DNA from: Haladaptatus sp. R4
Lineage (GTDB): Archaea; Halobacteriota; Halobacteria; Halobacteriales; Haladaptataceae
Reading direction: 5' to 3'
Length of the DNA: 64,000 nt
Assembly (NCBI RefSeq): GCF_001625445.1
Contig: NZ_LWHG01000011.1
Location: 1,024,769-1,088,768 of the forward strand
Both the position numbers and the translations under genes were made by a program. The notes beneath the pieces are model-generated. The model was not told where the DNA came from. It worked only from the letters and a program-made list of their open reading frames with translations, and did not search any database. Below, piece by piece: positions 1 to 8,219 of this stretch. The first letter of the stretch is position 1; every line of letters starts with the position of its first letter.

Positions 1-575
1 ACGGTTACCTGCTCGAATCGAAAGCTGGTGAACGAGTCGAAATCGAGTCGAAGCGATAGCTCGGACGCCCCCTTCGGCACCTCGAAGACCATGTCGCCGC
101 GCACGACTTCACCCGGGGCGAGCACCCCGCTTCGAATCGGGTGGTCGGGGGAACTGATCGATGGGTCGTACGTCCGATTCTCCCCGTCCACGACGCTCGC
201 ATCGAGGAAGTCCTCGAAATCGATGAACTCCGAACCTCGGTTTTTGACCGCCATCCGAATCACTGCGAACGTCTTACCCTCCTCCGCATCCCGAAACTCG
301 CCCAACTCCTCCTCGGTCGTCACCCTGCGAACGACCATGGCGAGCGTGTCGTCCTTCACGACCGAACCGACCGACACGGTCGTTTCCGTTCGCCGCCGTT
401 CCGTGTCGCCGTTTTTGTCCGTCCCGGAGGACGAAGTGGCCGATTCCGCGCTCGTCGAGGAAGACGACGTGCCCGCGTCCGTCGTGTCGCTCCCGTGGCT
501 GGTACACCCGGCGAGCGTCGTCGCTACACTCGCCGCGATAAACGTCCGTCGCCCGACGAGCGCCCCTTTCTCCAT
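1..575 (-). CDS. Tat-type lipoprotein, DUF4352-like; C-terminus cut by window edge
   Basis: The reading frame is open from the ATG at 575 to the left edge, so at least 191 residues are present and the end is missing. The N-terminus has a twin-arginine type signal (GRRTFIAA) followed by a lipobox ending LAGC, so the protein is probably exported folded and lipid-anchored outside the membrane. A Ser/Thr/Asp-rich linker (about residues 25-65) precedes a beta-rich domain with the phrase FAVIRMAVKNRG, typical of DUF4352/TRF-like immunoglobulin-fold extracellular domains. It is divergent from the iron-type binding protein, but nothing ties the two functionally. The family assignment is by recognition only. 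Confidence 0.75.
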   Translation of the reverse strand, partial: MEKGALVGRRTFIAASVATTLAGCTSHGSDTTDAGTSSSSTSAESATSSSGTDKNGDTERRRTETTVSVGSVVKDDTLAMVVRRVTTEEELGEFRDAEEGKTFAVIRMAVKNRGSEFIDFEDFLDASVVDGENRTYDPSISSPDHPIRSGVLAPGEVVRGDMVFEVPKGASELSLRLDFDSFTSFRFEQVT

Positions 576-699
576 GAAACAGAAGGCCCGTCCCGGCTGT
601 TAAAAGTATATGATGTTGATTGAATATCTGACAGATGTGATCGAATGAGGTACGGCCGTTTTCTCCCCCGAAGCCGCCGTTTCCACGGCCATCACTATC

Positions 700-713
700 T
701 TAGGCCCACCTAA
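700..713. promoter_or_regulatory. Iron-box-like operator 1 (DtxR/Idr type)
   Basis: The 14-bp inverted repeat TTAGGCCCACCTAA has five-base arms TTAGG/CCTAA. It lies just upstream of the TATA-like element at about 727-730 and matches the half-site style of DtxR/IdeR/Idr metalloregulator boxes. Binding is inferred. Confidence 0.6.
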
Positions 714-734
714 AGTTCGAAACGACTATAGGTG

Positions 735-750
735 TTTAGGCGAGCCTAAA
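735..750. promoter_or_regulatory. Iron-box-like operator 2 (DtxR/Idr type)
   Basis: TTTAGGCGAGCCTAAA has perfect seven-base arms around a GA centre. It lies between the TATA-like box (about 727-730) and the start codon at 754. That start would coincide with a leaderless transcription start, so a bound repressor would block initiation. Confidence 0.65.
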
Positions 751-753
751 ATC

Positions 754-1953
754 ATGGCTGACGATTCACGGCGACGCGGACTACGGACGCGACGCACCGT
801 CATCAAGGGAACTGGCGCGGCACTCGGCGGCGGGTTGCTCGCCGGTTGTACCAGCGACAGCGATGACGGTTCCGACGGCGCTGATAGCACACAGACCAGC
901 ACCGACACGACGGCCTCGTCGGACGAGTCCACGACGAGCGAATCGACGACTACCACGGACGGTCCGTACTCCGTCTCGATGGTTCCCGTCGGCGAAGTTG
1001 AGTTCGAGAGCGTTCCGAAGACGTGGGTCGCCAACAACGGCAGTTGGGCGGACATGGGTATCGCGCTCGGCCTCGAACCGCCGAAAGCGGTCTGGCTCAC
1101 CAGTCGGTATCACACCCAGTACTACGACGCGATAGACGGCGTCTCGGTGGACAAGAGCGGGATGAAGAACCTGTACCAGGACGGCGTCAACAAGGAGCTG
1201 TTCTACCAACTCGACGCAGACGTGCACGTGATGGACCCCAACTTCCTGATGAACCGGTTCAAGGGATGGTCCCAATCGGACGTGGACGAGATCAAAAAGA
1301 ACGTCGGCCCGCTGTTCGGCAACTGCATCTACGCACAGCACTACACGTGGCACGACGACTACCGATACTACACCCTCATGGAGGGCTTCGAAAAACTGTC
1401 GAAGGTGTTCAAGCGGCACGACCGCTACGAGGCGTTCGCGGACCTCCACGCCGACTTCCAGTCGAACATCGAGTCGGTCGTCCCGTCGAAGGGTGAACGG
1501 CCGTCCGCTGCCGTCGTCTGGGGCGTCGGCGACGAACCGAAGAAGTTCTATCCGTACATCATCGGCAAGGGAACCGGGTTCAAACACCTGAACGACCTCA
1601 AAGTCGATGACGCGCTGGCGAAGACGGACGTCAAGGATTTCCACGGAAGCCGTGCGGCCATCGACCTCGAAGTGCTCCTGAAGGTGGATCCGGAAGTACT
1701 CCTGCTCCGCGGCTACGAAGACAAGAGCAGAGAGGAGTTCGAGAACACGGTCGTGAAATTCCTGGAAAACAACAACACCGCGAGCAATCTCACGGCAGTC
1801 AAAAACGGCGACGTCTACCGCGCCGGTGGACTGTACCAAGGACCGATCACGAACCTCGTCCTCACGCAACGAACCGCCGAACTGCTGTACGGCGTGGACG
1901 AAAAACTGTACGACCACCAGCGCGTCGCGGACATCGTCAACGGGGAGTTCTGA
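754..1953 (+). CDS. Iron/siderophore-type ABC substrate-binding lipoprotein
   Basis: This 399-residue protein begins with a Tat motif (RTRRTVIKG) and a lipobox (LLAGC), then a Ser/Thr/Asp linker to about residue 70. The rest resembles periplasmic binding proteins of the Fe-siderophore/TroA class, with long helical spacers, a C-terminal phrase KNGDVYRAGG and a terminal helix. It would capture a metal chelate outside the cell and pass it to an ABC importer. No permease or ATPase gene is adjacent, so the partner must be elsewhere. The two DtxR/Idr-like boxes overlapping the promoter support an iron role. A TATA-like box 26 bases before the ATG suggests a leaderless mRNA. The exact ligand is not known. 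Confidence 0.8.
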   Translation: MADDSRRRGLRTRRTVIKGTGAALGGGLLAGCTSDSDDGSDGADSTQTSTDTTASSDESTTSESTTTTDGPYSVSMVPVGEVEFESVPKTWVANNGSWADMGIALGLEPPKAVWLTSRYHTQYYDAIDGVSVDKSGMKNLYQDGVNKELFYQLDADVHVMDPNFLMNRFKGWSQSDVDEIKKNVGPLFGNCIYAQHYTWHDDYRYYTLMEGFEKLSKVFKRHDRYEAFADLHADFQSNIESVVPSKGERPSAAVVWGVGDEPKKFYPYIIGKGTGFKHLNDLKVDDALAKTDVKDFHGSRAAIDLEVLLKVDPEVLLLRGYEDKSREEFENTVVKFLENNNTASNLTAVKNGDVYRAGGLYQGPITNLVLTQRTAELLYGVDEKLYDHQRVADIVNGEF

Positions 1954-1956
1954 CGC

Positions 1957-2814
1957 CTACTCCGATTCGGCGGCAGTAGCGGTATCCACGTCATCCACAT
2001 TCTCGGCGTCCGTATTTCTGGTAACGTGCCCGTACTTCAGCAGGGCCACGAAGAACACGCCACCGATAGCGTTGCCGATGGTCGCGGCGAGGAGGAAGCG
2101 GGCGTAATCGACGAACGTGATTTTCGCGGAGAGGAACATCCCCATCAGGACCTCGACGTTTCCGGCGATGGAGTGGGGAAGGTGGGCCAATCCGATGGCG
2201 GTCGTGACGATCCAGATGATGAGGACTCGGCTGACGGTGTCCCGTGCGGCGGTGACGAGCCACGACAGCAGGCCCATGAGCCACCCCGCGAAGATGCCGC
2301 TCCCGACCAGAACCAGGAAGTCGTGTTTGACAAGTGCCGCCGATATCTCGGTGAACGCTTTGGCGTGCGCGATGCCGAGTTTCGGGGCGATCGTCACCGC
2401 GAAGGCGGCGAACAGTGCTCCTCCGAGGATGTTCGCCACGAACACGACGACCCACAGTCTGGCGAGCGAGGCGTACGACGCCCGTTTGTCGAGGACGGGG
2501 AGCACTGCCAGCGTGGTGTGTTCGGTGAACAGTTCGGAACGGCCGAGAATTACGAAGATGAACCCCACAGCGTACATGTTCGCCATGAGTAGCTCCGTGA
2601 CGGGTTTCGACAGGGACCCGGTCATCAGCCCCGTCATCACCGCCATGAGGAGGGGACCGAATCCGATATCCAACCCGGCGGAAAGCCCGGACAGGAAGAG
2701 GCCGCTGGTGGGACGCTGTAACTCCTCCAGTCCGAGATTGATCTGTTCTCTCAGAATGTTCTCGTACGATTTCAGGCCGTCGGCTTGCGTATCGGAGTTA
2801 GTAGACTGTGCCAT
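1957..2814 (-). CDS. Formate/nitrite transporter (FNT) family protein
   Basis: With the start at 2814 (MAQSTNSD) the protein has 285 residues. An upstream in-frame start at 2883 would add a non-conserved leader. About six hydrophobic segments span residues 55-265, with the family-like phrases FGPLLMAVMTG, ELLMANMYAVGF, RSELFTEH and GNAIGGV. FNT proteins (FocA, NirC) are pentameric channels for small monovalent anions such as formate, nitrite or hydrosulfide; the substrate cannot be told here. The N-terminus contains SYENILREQI, a pre-TM1 helix common in haloarchaeal members. The C-terminal tail is acidic. The gene converges on the binding-protein gene with a three-base gap. Confidence 0.88.
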   Translation of the reverse strand: MAQSTNSDTQADGLKSYENILREQINLGLEELQRPTSGLFLSGLSAGLDIGFGPLLMAVMTGLMTGSLSKPVTELLMANMYAVGFIFVILGRSELFTEHTTLAVLPVLDKRASYASLARLWVVVFVANILGGALFAAFAVTIAPKLGIAHAKAFTEISAALVKHDFLVLVGSGIFAGWLMGLLSWLVTAARDTVSRVLIIWIVTTAIGLAHLPHSIAGNVEVLMGMFLSAKITFVDYARFLLAATIGNAIGGVFFVALLKYGHVTRNTDAENVDDVDTATAAESE

Positions 2815-2980
2815 AGGATAAGGATCGTAGTACCGTGTCCGCCAATGGCAGTCCGTCAGGAAAGGAGTTATGGCTCGGGGCATTCACCACCGGCATATTC
2901 CGGGTGTGCTATTCGGATCGAGCCGTCGAAATCGCATCTGTGACGCGGCACTTATTATCCTTCCTCGACCTCGCTTCGTC

Positions 2981-3556
2981 GTGTCGAATCGACGCCGTTC
3001 ACCGTTCGATAACTCCCCATCCGTTCTGACGGACGACCCACCGGTCCTGACGGCCGTCGTTCTCGGGACGACTATCCTCTGCACCGCCCTCCACCTCGTG
3101 ATTCCCGGGTTGCTCCCCGCGGTGCGTCGGAATCCGGACGCACTCGCGGCGGGCGAATGGTGGCGACTCGTCACGCCCCTGTTCGTCCAAGCCGACTCGT
3201 GGTGGGCCACGCTGACGGTGTTCGTCGGCATTGCAATCGTCGGCGTCGCCGTCGAGCGGCTATACGGACGCCGTGACTGGTTGCTGTTGTACTTCGGCGG
3301 TGGAGTCGTCGGCGAACTCGCCGGTTACGCGTGGCAACCGAACGGTTCCGGGGCGTCGGTCGCCGGTGCGGGACTGCTCGGCGGGTTGTGCGTCTGGCTT
3401 CTGTGGCGCGGAAAATCGTTGCCGCTCCGGGTTCGAATCTGGGGCGTCGTGTGGCTACTCGTGGGCGTCGCTCTCGTCGCACTGCACGACATTCACGGCC
3501 CGCCGCTCTGCTTCGGAGCGTGTCTGGGCGGTCTGTTGCTGTTTCTCGAAAACTGA
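2981..3556 (+). CDS. Rhomboid family intramembrane serine protease
   Basis: I chose the GTG at 2981 (191 residues) because a TATA-like TTATTA lies about 26 bases upstream, giving a leaderless mRNA. A longer frame begins at 2870 but reads through promoter-like sequence. About six hydrophobic helices are visible. The cytosolic-loop motif GEWWRLVTPLF, the Ser-containing GASVAGAGLLGG and a late His in LHDIHGPP match the rhomboid layout, with the Ser/His dyad apparently intact. Such proteases cleave substrates within the membrane. The shape also resembles rhombosortase-like relatives. The substrate is unknown. Confidence 0.75.
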   Translation: MSNRRRSPFDNSPSVLTDDPPVLTAVVLGTTILCTALHLVIPGLLPAVRRNPDALAAGEWWRLVTPLFVQADSWWATLTVFVGIAIVGVAVERLYGRRDWLLLYFGGGVVGELAGYAWQPNGSGASVAGAGLLGGLCVWLLWRGKSLPLRVRIWGVVWLLVGVALVALHDIHGPPLCFGACLGGLLLFLEN

Positions 3557-3574
3557 CTGCGGCTACTGGAATCC

Positions 3575-4846
3575 CTACTCTTCGAACCGTTTCCGCACGC
3601 TCTCGGCGTGCGCGTCCAGTCCTTCCGACTCGGCCAACGTCGTGATCGTCGCCGAGAGGGAGTCGAGCGCGTCCTCGTCCAACCGCTGGACGGTGGTCGA
3701 GCGGAGGAACGTGTCGACCGACAGTCCGCCCGTGATCTTCGCCAGTCCGGTCGTCGGGAGCACGTGGTTCGTCCCCGAGGCGTAGTCGCCCGCCGCGACT
3801 GGGGTGTACGACCCGAGGAAGACGCTTCCCGCGCTGTCGATCCTGTCGAGGAGTTCCTCGTCGTCGTCGGCCTGTATCGAGAGGTGTTCGGCCGCGTACT
3901 CCTCGGCGAAGAGGAGGGCCTCGCTCATCGACCGCGCGACGAACACGCCGCTCGCGTCGTTGTCGAGCGCGGCCCGAATCACGTCCTCGCGTCGGCGTTC
4001 GCTCGCCTGCTCCTCGATTTCCTCACAGACCGCCTCCGCGAACTCGGCGTCGTCCGTGACGACCACGGACGAGGCGTTTTCGTCGTGTTCGGCCTGCGCG
4101 ACCACGTCGCTGGCCACGAACGCTGGGTTCGCGGTCGCATCGGCGAGGACGAGGAGTTCGCTCGGTCCCGCGAGGAAGTCGATAGCCACGTCGCCCTGCA
4201 CTTCGGCTTTCGCCGCCGTGACCCACTTGTTGCCGGGACCGACGACCTTCTGCACGCGGTCGATCTGTTCGGTTCCGTAGGCCATCGCGGCGATGGCCTG
4301 CGCGCCGCCGACGCGGTAGACCTTGTCTGCTCCGGCGGCGTGAATCGCGGCCAGCGTGATGTCGTTCTGCGGTTCGCCGGGCGGCGTGGCGACCGCGACC
4401 TGTTCCACGCCAGCCACTTTCGCCGGGATGACGCCCATCAGCGCGCTGGAGGGGTATGCCGCCGTACCGCCGGGTGCGTACACGCCCACACGCTCGATGG
4501 GGCGGAATCGACGGCCGAGTTCGCGGCCGTCGAAGTCCGCACGCCAGTCCTCCGGCACCTGGGCCTCGTGAAACGCGCGGATGTTGTCGGCCGCGTCCTC
4601 GATGGCCTCGCGCACGTCATCGTCTATCTCCTCGTAGGCGCGTTCGGCGTCGTCCGTGATGTCGATGTTACCCACCTCGACGCCGTCGAACTCGCGGCAG
4701 TACTCTCGGACCGCCACGTCGCCTTCCTCGCGCACTCGGTCGATGATGTCCCGCACGTCGCCCCTGACGCCCTCGATACCCGCGTCACGGTCGAACAGCG
4801 CCTGACGCTCGTTCGGCCCGAGTTCGGAGGTCTCCGTTGGATTCAT
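3575..4846 (-). CDS. hisD: Histidinol dehydrogenase
   Basis: This 423-residue protein is full length for HisD, which oxidises L-histidinol to histidine in two NAD-dependent steps, the last of histidine synthesis. Recognisable stretches include the NAD-domain segment VYAPGGTAAYPSSALMG, KVVGPGNKWVTAAK, IDFLAGPSE, VVAQAEHDENA with the Gln and His used for zinc and catalysis, and the C-terminal GTNHVLPTTG. No other his gene is nearby, as is usual for dispersed haloarchaeal histidine genes. The stop is 18 bases from the convergent rhomboid gene. Confidence 0.95.
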   Translation of the reverse strand: MNPTETSELGPNERQALFDRDAGIEGVRGDVRDIIDRVREEGDVAVREYCREFDGVEVGNIDITDDAERAYEEIDDDVREAIEDAADNIRAFHEAQVPEDWRADFDGRELGRRFRPIERVGVYAPGGTAAYPSSALMGVIPAKVAGVEQVAVATPPGEPQNDITLAAIHAAGADKVYRVGGAQAIAAMAYGTEQIDRVQKVVGPGNKWVTAAKAEVQGDVAIDFLAGPSELLVLADATANPAFVASDVVAQAEHDENASSVVVTDDAEFAEAVCEEIEEQASERRREDVIRAALDNDASGVFVARSMSEALLFAEEYAAEHLSIQADDDEELLDRIDSAGSVFLGSYTPVAAGDYASGTNHVLPTTGLAKITGGLSVDTFLRSTTVQRLDEDALDSLSATITTLAESEGLDAHAESVRKRFEE

Positions 4847-4937
4847 GGACGGGGTTTCGAAGCGGGCGGAAAAACACGTTGCGCTCTCGGATGAACAGGC
4901 GAGTGGGAGATGATTCGTTTTCGATTGGAGTCACTGA

Positions 4938-5011
4938 GAAGCAGACCTCGAAAGCCCCCGCCCGCGCGAGAAACGCAGTCGGTTGGGGACGGTGTGGCGC
5001 GGTGCGGTAAT
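4938..5011. repeat. Shortened copy of palindrome-rich noncoding repeat
   Basis: The 19-base string at 4946-4964 (CCTCGAAAGCCCCCGCCCG) is identical to 63518-63536. About a dozen bases further on, 4975-5011 matches the reverse complement of about 63645-63684 with several differences. The middle of the long copy is therefore missing and its far segment is inverted here. Confidence 0.6.
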
Positions 5012-5097
5012 GTCGGGGCTCGGTCGTTGCAATCACAACAAAATCAGAACGGTCTCGTAGTCTGTAGTCGGGCTTTTCGAGCGATTACTCCCCAGTA

Positions 5098-5151
5098 GTT
5101 GGTGGATTTACAGCTCCGCCCACTCCGAGTCGTTCCCTCGAATCCACCAAC
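5098..5151. promoter_or_regulatory. 11-bp perfect inverted repeat upstream of small gene
   Basis: GTTGGTGGATT at 5098-5108 is mirrored by AATCCACCAAC at 5141-5151. The right arm abuts a TATA-like GCATAA (about 5154-5159), which is about 26 bases before the ATG at 5186. This placement suits an operator, though a structured upstream RNA is possible. Confidence 0.4.
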
Positions 5152-5185
5152 ACGCATAACCGCCGAAGCCACGAAATGGCGAAAT

Positions 5186-5332
5186 ATGCGAGACGAAGAA
5201 GAGATTCGGGAGCAGTACGAGTTCCTCAAAGAACAGCTAGAAAGCGACGAAATGAACCATCAAGGAATCCGTCAGATGTTCACGTATTACAAGCGGGCGT
5301 TGGGATGGACGCTGGAGGAGGAGTACATCTAA
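5186..5332 (+). CDS. Small conserved-type haloarchaeal protein, 48 residues
   Basis: The ATG at 5186 is preceded by a TATA-like box at leaderless distance, which is why I rejected the longer frame from 5099. The product is charged and helical, with a run like EEEIREQYEFLKEQLES and ending GWTLEEEYI. There is no signal, membrane segment or metal motif. A run of seven T follows the stop and probably ends transcription. I do not recognise a function. The composition and compact promoter-terminator unit argue that it is real. Confidence 0.65.
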   Translation: MRDEEEIREQYEFLKEQLESDEMNHQGIRQMFTYYKRALGWTLEEEYI

Positions 5333-5333
5333 C

Positions 5334-5340
5334 TTTTTTT
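5334..5340 (+). terminator. T-tract terminator after 48-residue gene
   Basis: Seven consecutive T follow the TAA stop by one base. Oligo-T runs are the usual archaeal intrinsic termination signal. Confidence 0.5.
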
Positions 5341-5375
5341 CACCCTGTGACCCACAGTTATCGAAATCGTTACCT

Positions 5376-5618
5376 TTAAGTCACTACGCCGTTTTGTTGC
5401 AGTTGACGCTTCGCTTTGGAGGGCCGAAGCGTCAGCGGGGACCAATTCAGGGCGGCAAGCGGTACGCGGGGTCTTTTCGCCCCCGCGTGTTCCGCTTTCC
5501 TTTCGACAATCAAATTCTGAGCCACTGCTTCGTGCACATCGTTTCTATCGACGGATAGTGGTTTCGCCGTTTCCGATCCGAGCGATTGCTTCTGCATAGA
5601 TTTTGATACATAACCCAA
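5376..5618 (-). other. Hairpin-rich stretch; possible IS605/IS1341 tnpB 3' remnant or end
   Basis: The region has two strong hairpins: 5404-5434 with perfect ten-base arms (TGACGCTTCG/CGAAGCGTCA), and about 5459-5493 with GCGGG-rich arms. An 80-codon frame on the minus strand runs through them. Its tail reads NWSPLTLRPSKAKRQ, resembling the way haloarchaeal IS1341-type tnpB genes end, where a terminal hairpin is translated as a similar SPTL-like phrase. I see no zinc ribbon or RuvC motif, so at most an end or fragment remains. A chance frame over a structured noncoding RNA is equally possible. Confidence 0.3.
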
Positions 5619-5664
5619 AATAGGGTGGAACGACGACGTCGTGGAAAAACAGAAACCGCCGACC

Positions 5665-7953
5665 TCAGACGACCGAAACGGTTTCGGTGAGGTCGCCGAC
5701 GGAGAGCCAGTACTCGCCCGTGTCGATGACCAACTCGCCGCGGGAGAAGATGTCGCCGAGGACGGTCCCGAGCGGGAGGATCGTCGAACGGATTTCGACG
5801 CGCTTCGTCTCGCCGGGGTCGAGCGCGACGCGTTCGAAGCCGACGACGACTTCCTGCGGATACATCACTCGACCGAGATCACGGCCGCCGTAGACGGGAA
5901 CGACGGTCTCGCCCGCCTCGTCGCCCGTGTTTTTGACCGCGACGGAGACGGTGATGTCGTTCGTCGCGTTCTTCTGCTGGAGTTTCGTCGGTGCCACGCG
6001 GAGGTCGGCGTACTCGAACTCGGTGTAACTCAGTCCGTGGCCGAATTCGAACAGTGGCGTCTCGTGTGACTGAGGCGGGTTGACGTTCGTGGACTTGTTG
6101 AACTCGTCCGGCGGATAGTTGTTGTGCAGGTTGGGGATTTGCCCGGTCCCCTTCGGCCACGTGAACGGCAACCGACCGCTCGGGTTGGCGTCGCCGAACA
6201 GGGTCGCGGCGACGGCCGGTCCGGCGGCCGTTCCCGGGAGATAGGCCATCATGGACGCGGACAGGTCGTCGAACACGTCCGTGCCGCGCGGGCGGCCCGC
6301 CATGATCACGCCGACGGTTGGCGTGTCCGTTCCCGACACGACCTCGACCAGTCGCTGTTGTGCCTCGGGAAGCGCGAGCGTGTCCGTGTCACCCTTCTCC
6401 TCGGCGTACGGTCCCTCGCCGAGAACGGCCACGACGACGTCGGCGCACTCGGCCGCACGTCGGACGTCGTCCTCGTTCGTGAACTCGTGGAGGCCGGTCG
6501 GAACGTGCGTGACGGACGCGGACGAATCCGCCGCATCGGTGAGGCCTTCGAGGACCGTCGTCGCCGGTGGCTCGGTGTCGCCGACGCCCTGCCAGCCGAG
6601 CGCCCAGCCACCCATCTGGTTCCTCACGCTGTCGGCGCTCGGGCCGGTGACGAGGATCGAACTCCCGGAGTCGAGCGGGAGCGTCCCGTCGTTGGTGAGC
6701 AACGTCATCGACTCGGTGGCGACCTCCTCCGCGAGGTCCCGCCCGTCGGAAATCACGTCGCTCACCTTCGATGGCGTCCCGTACGGGTCCTCGAACAGGC
6801 CGACGTGCTCCTTGAACGCGAGGATGTTCGTCACCGCGTCGTCGATGCGGTCCCGGCTGACGCTGCCTTCCTTCACGAGTTCGATGAGTCGCTGTTGATA
6901 GCCCGCGGCGTCGTCGCCCTCGATACCCGCGGCAGGAACCATGTACATGTCTATCCCGGCGTTGATGCCCAGTTTGGTCGCCTCCTTCAGGTCCTCGGCG
7001 AAGCCGTGGACCTTTATCATCCGGTAGAAGTCGTGCCAGTCGGTGACGACCATCCCGTCGAACCCGAGTTGGTCGCGGAGAATGTCCGTCAACAGTTCCT
7101 TCGACGCGTGGGCGGGGAGCCCGTTCAGCGACCCGCTGTTGACCATCACCGTCTCCGCTCCGGCGTTGATGCCCGCAGCATAGGACGGCAGGATGGAACT
7201 CACGAAGGTCCGATACGGAAGAAGGGCGGCGGTGCGGTCGTTCCCGTTCGCCGGTGCCGAATACCCCGCGAAGTGTTTGACGGAAGCACCGGTTCGTTTG
7301 TACCCGTTCGTCTCCTCCTCGTAGCCGCGAACCTTCGAGGCGACCATCTGGGAGGCGAGGAACGGATCCTCGCTGAACCCCTCGTAGAACCGTCCCCATC
7401 GTGGGTCGCGCTGTATGTCACAGACGGGCGAGAAGTTCCAGTGGGTACCGGTGGTACGCATCACCTTGCTCGTCACGGTCGCCATCTCCTCGGCCTTGTC
7501 CGCGTCCCACGTCGCGCCGACGCCGTGGTTGTGTGGGAACAACGTCGCCCCTGCCACGTTGTTGTCGCCGCGAACGGAGTCGATACCGTAGACGAACGGC
7601 ACGCCGAGACGGGTCTCGTTCACCATCGCTTTCTGGAGTTTGTTGCTGGTTCGAGCGACCTCCTCCGGATCGAACGACGTCAGGTACATGAGCGACCCCG
7701 GCTTGTACTTCCGAAGCGTCTCGGCCGGGTCGTCGGTCGAAATCTCGCCCGCGGCCATCTGTGTCATCTGACCGACCTTCTCTTCGAGCGTCATCTCGTC
7801 GACGAGTTCGGTTACGTGGCGACTCGGCTCTCGTTGCTTCGTGGCGACCGCGGACTCTCCGAGGTATCCGGCCAGTGCCGTTGCCAGCGTGATTCCCCCG
7901 GACGCTTGCAGGAACGTTCGCCGCGACGAGCCGCTCGTGGTATCCTTTGACAT
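5665..7953 (-). CDS. Secreted glycoside hydrolase family 3 beta-glucosidase-like enzyme
   Basis: The start at 7953 gives 762 residues with a Tat signal (SSRRTFLQASGG) and no lipobox, so the enzyme is exported folded. Domain order is that of GH3 enzymes: an N-terminal TIM-like barrel (about 45-385) with the nucleophile Asp in GMVVTDWHDF near residue 305 and KHFAGY, a second alpha/beta domain (about 400-620) with GEGPYAEEKGD as the likely acid/base loop, and a C-terminal fibronectin-like domain. It would release glucose or related sugars from the non-reducing ends of beta-glycosides outside the cell. It is divergent from a PadR regulator. The substrate range cannot be read from sequence. Confidence 0.92.
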   Translation of the reverse strand: MSKDTTSGSSRRTFLQASGGITLATALAGYLGESAVATKQREPSRHVTELVDEMTLEEKVGQMTQMAAGEISTDDPAETLRKYKPGSLMYLTSFDPEEVARTSNKLQKAMVNETRLGVPFVYGIDSVRGDNNVAGATLFPHNHGVGATWDADKAEEMATVTSKVMRTTGTHWNFSPVCDIQRDPRWGRFYEGFSEDPFLASQMVASKVRGYEEETNGYKRTGASVKHFAGYSAPANGNDRTAALLPYRTFVSSILPSYAAGINAGAETVMVNSGSLNGLPAHASKELLTDILRDQLGFDGMVVTDWHDFYRMIKVHGFAEDLKEATKLGINAGIDMYMVPAAGIEGDDAAGYQQRLIELVKEGSVSRDRIDDAVTNILAFKEHVGLFEDPYGTPSKVSDVISDGRDLAEEVATESMTLLTNDGTLPLDSGSSILVTGPSADSVRNQMGGWALGWQGVGDTEPPATTVLEGLTDAADSSASVTHVPTGLHEFTNEDDVRRAAECADVVVAVLGEGPYAEEKGDTDTLALPEAQQRLVEVVSGTDTPTVGVIMAGRPRGTDVFDDLSASMMAYLPGTAAGPAVAATLFGDANPSGRLPFTWPKGTGQIPNLHNNYPPDEFNKSTNVNPPQSHETPLFEFGHGLSYTEFEYADLRVAPTKLQQKNATNDITVSVAVKNTGDEAGETVVPVYGGRDLGRVMYPQEVVVGFERVALDPGETKRVEIRSTILPLGTVLGDIFSRGELVIDTGEYWLSVGDLTETVSVV

Positions 7954-8168
7954 GCCATAAAAACTGGGAAGCAAGAATCAATAAGATTTTTTCTTATAAA
8001 TATATGGATTTTTACTGAACAAACTCTTATTTGAAATGAGAACGACTGGTATCGATTTTGATTGGAAAATAGAACAACTTCGTTGGTGGGGTGAGACACC
8101 CGAGAAAACGGCGGGAAACATGGTTGAATTCATCAACGAACGTCCTGATACTATATCTTCCCAAAACT

Positions 8169-8180
8169 ATCGGAACCGAT
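8169..8180. promoter_or_regulatory. Inverted repeat upstream of PadR promoter
   Basis: ATCGG-AA-CCGAT lies a few bases before the TATA-like TTATACTA (about 8185-8192) in the space between the GH3 and padR genes. It is a candidate self-operator; the role is inferred from position only. Confidence 0.3.
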
Positions 8181-8219
8181 ATCCTTATACTAAGTAGACA
8201 CATAATTCGAGTGGTAATA

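Larger units (their letters stand above)
4847..5185. other. Intergenic region with repeat fragment and an inverted repeat
   Basis: There is no convincing gene here. The region holds a shortened copy of the noncoding repeat seen at the right end of the window (4938-5011), and an 11-bp inverted repeat (5098-5151) directly before the promoter of the 48-residue protein. Confidence 0.6.

Noticed and set aside
28..603. 191-codon plus-strand frame at the left edge
   Set aside because: It is antisense to the lipoprotein frame, which has a Tat signal and lipobox; the plus product has no recognisable domain.
781..1917. 378-codon minus-strand frame
   Set aside because: Complement of the iron-type binding protein; a by-product of GC-rich codon use.
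6124..7950. 608-codon plus-strand frame
   Set aside because: Antisense to the GH3 gene, whose motifs and Tat signal are clear.
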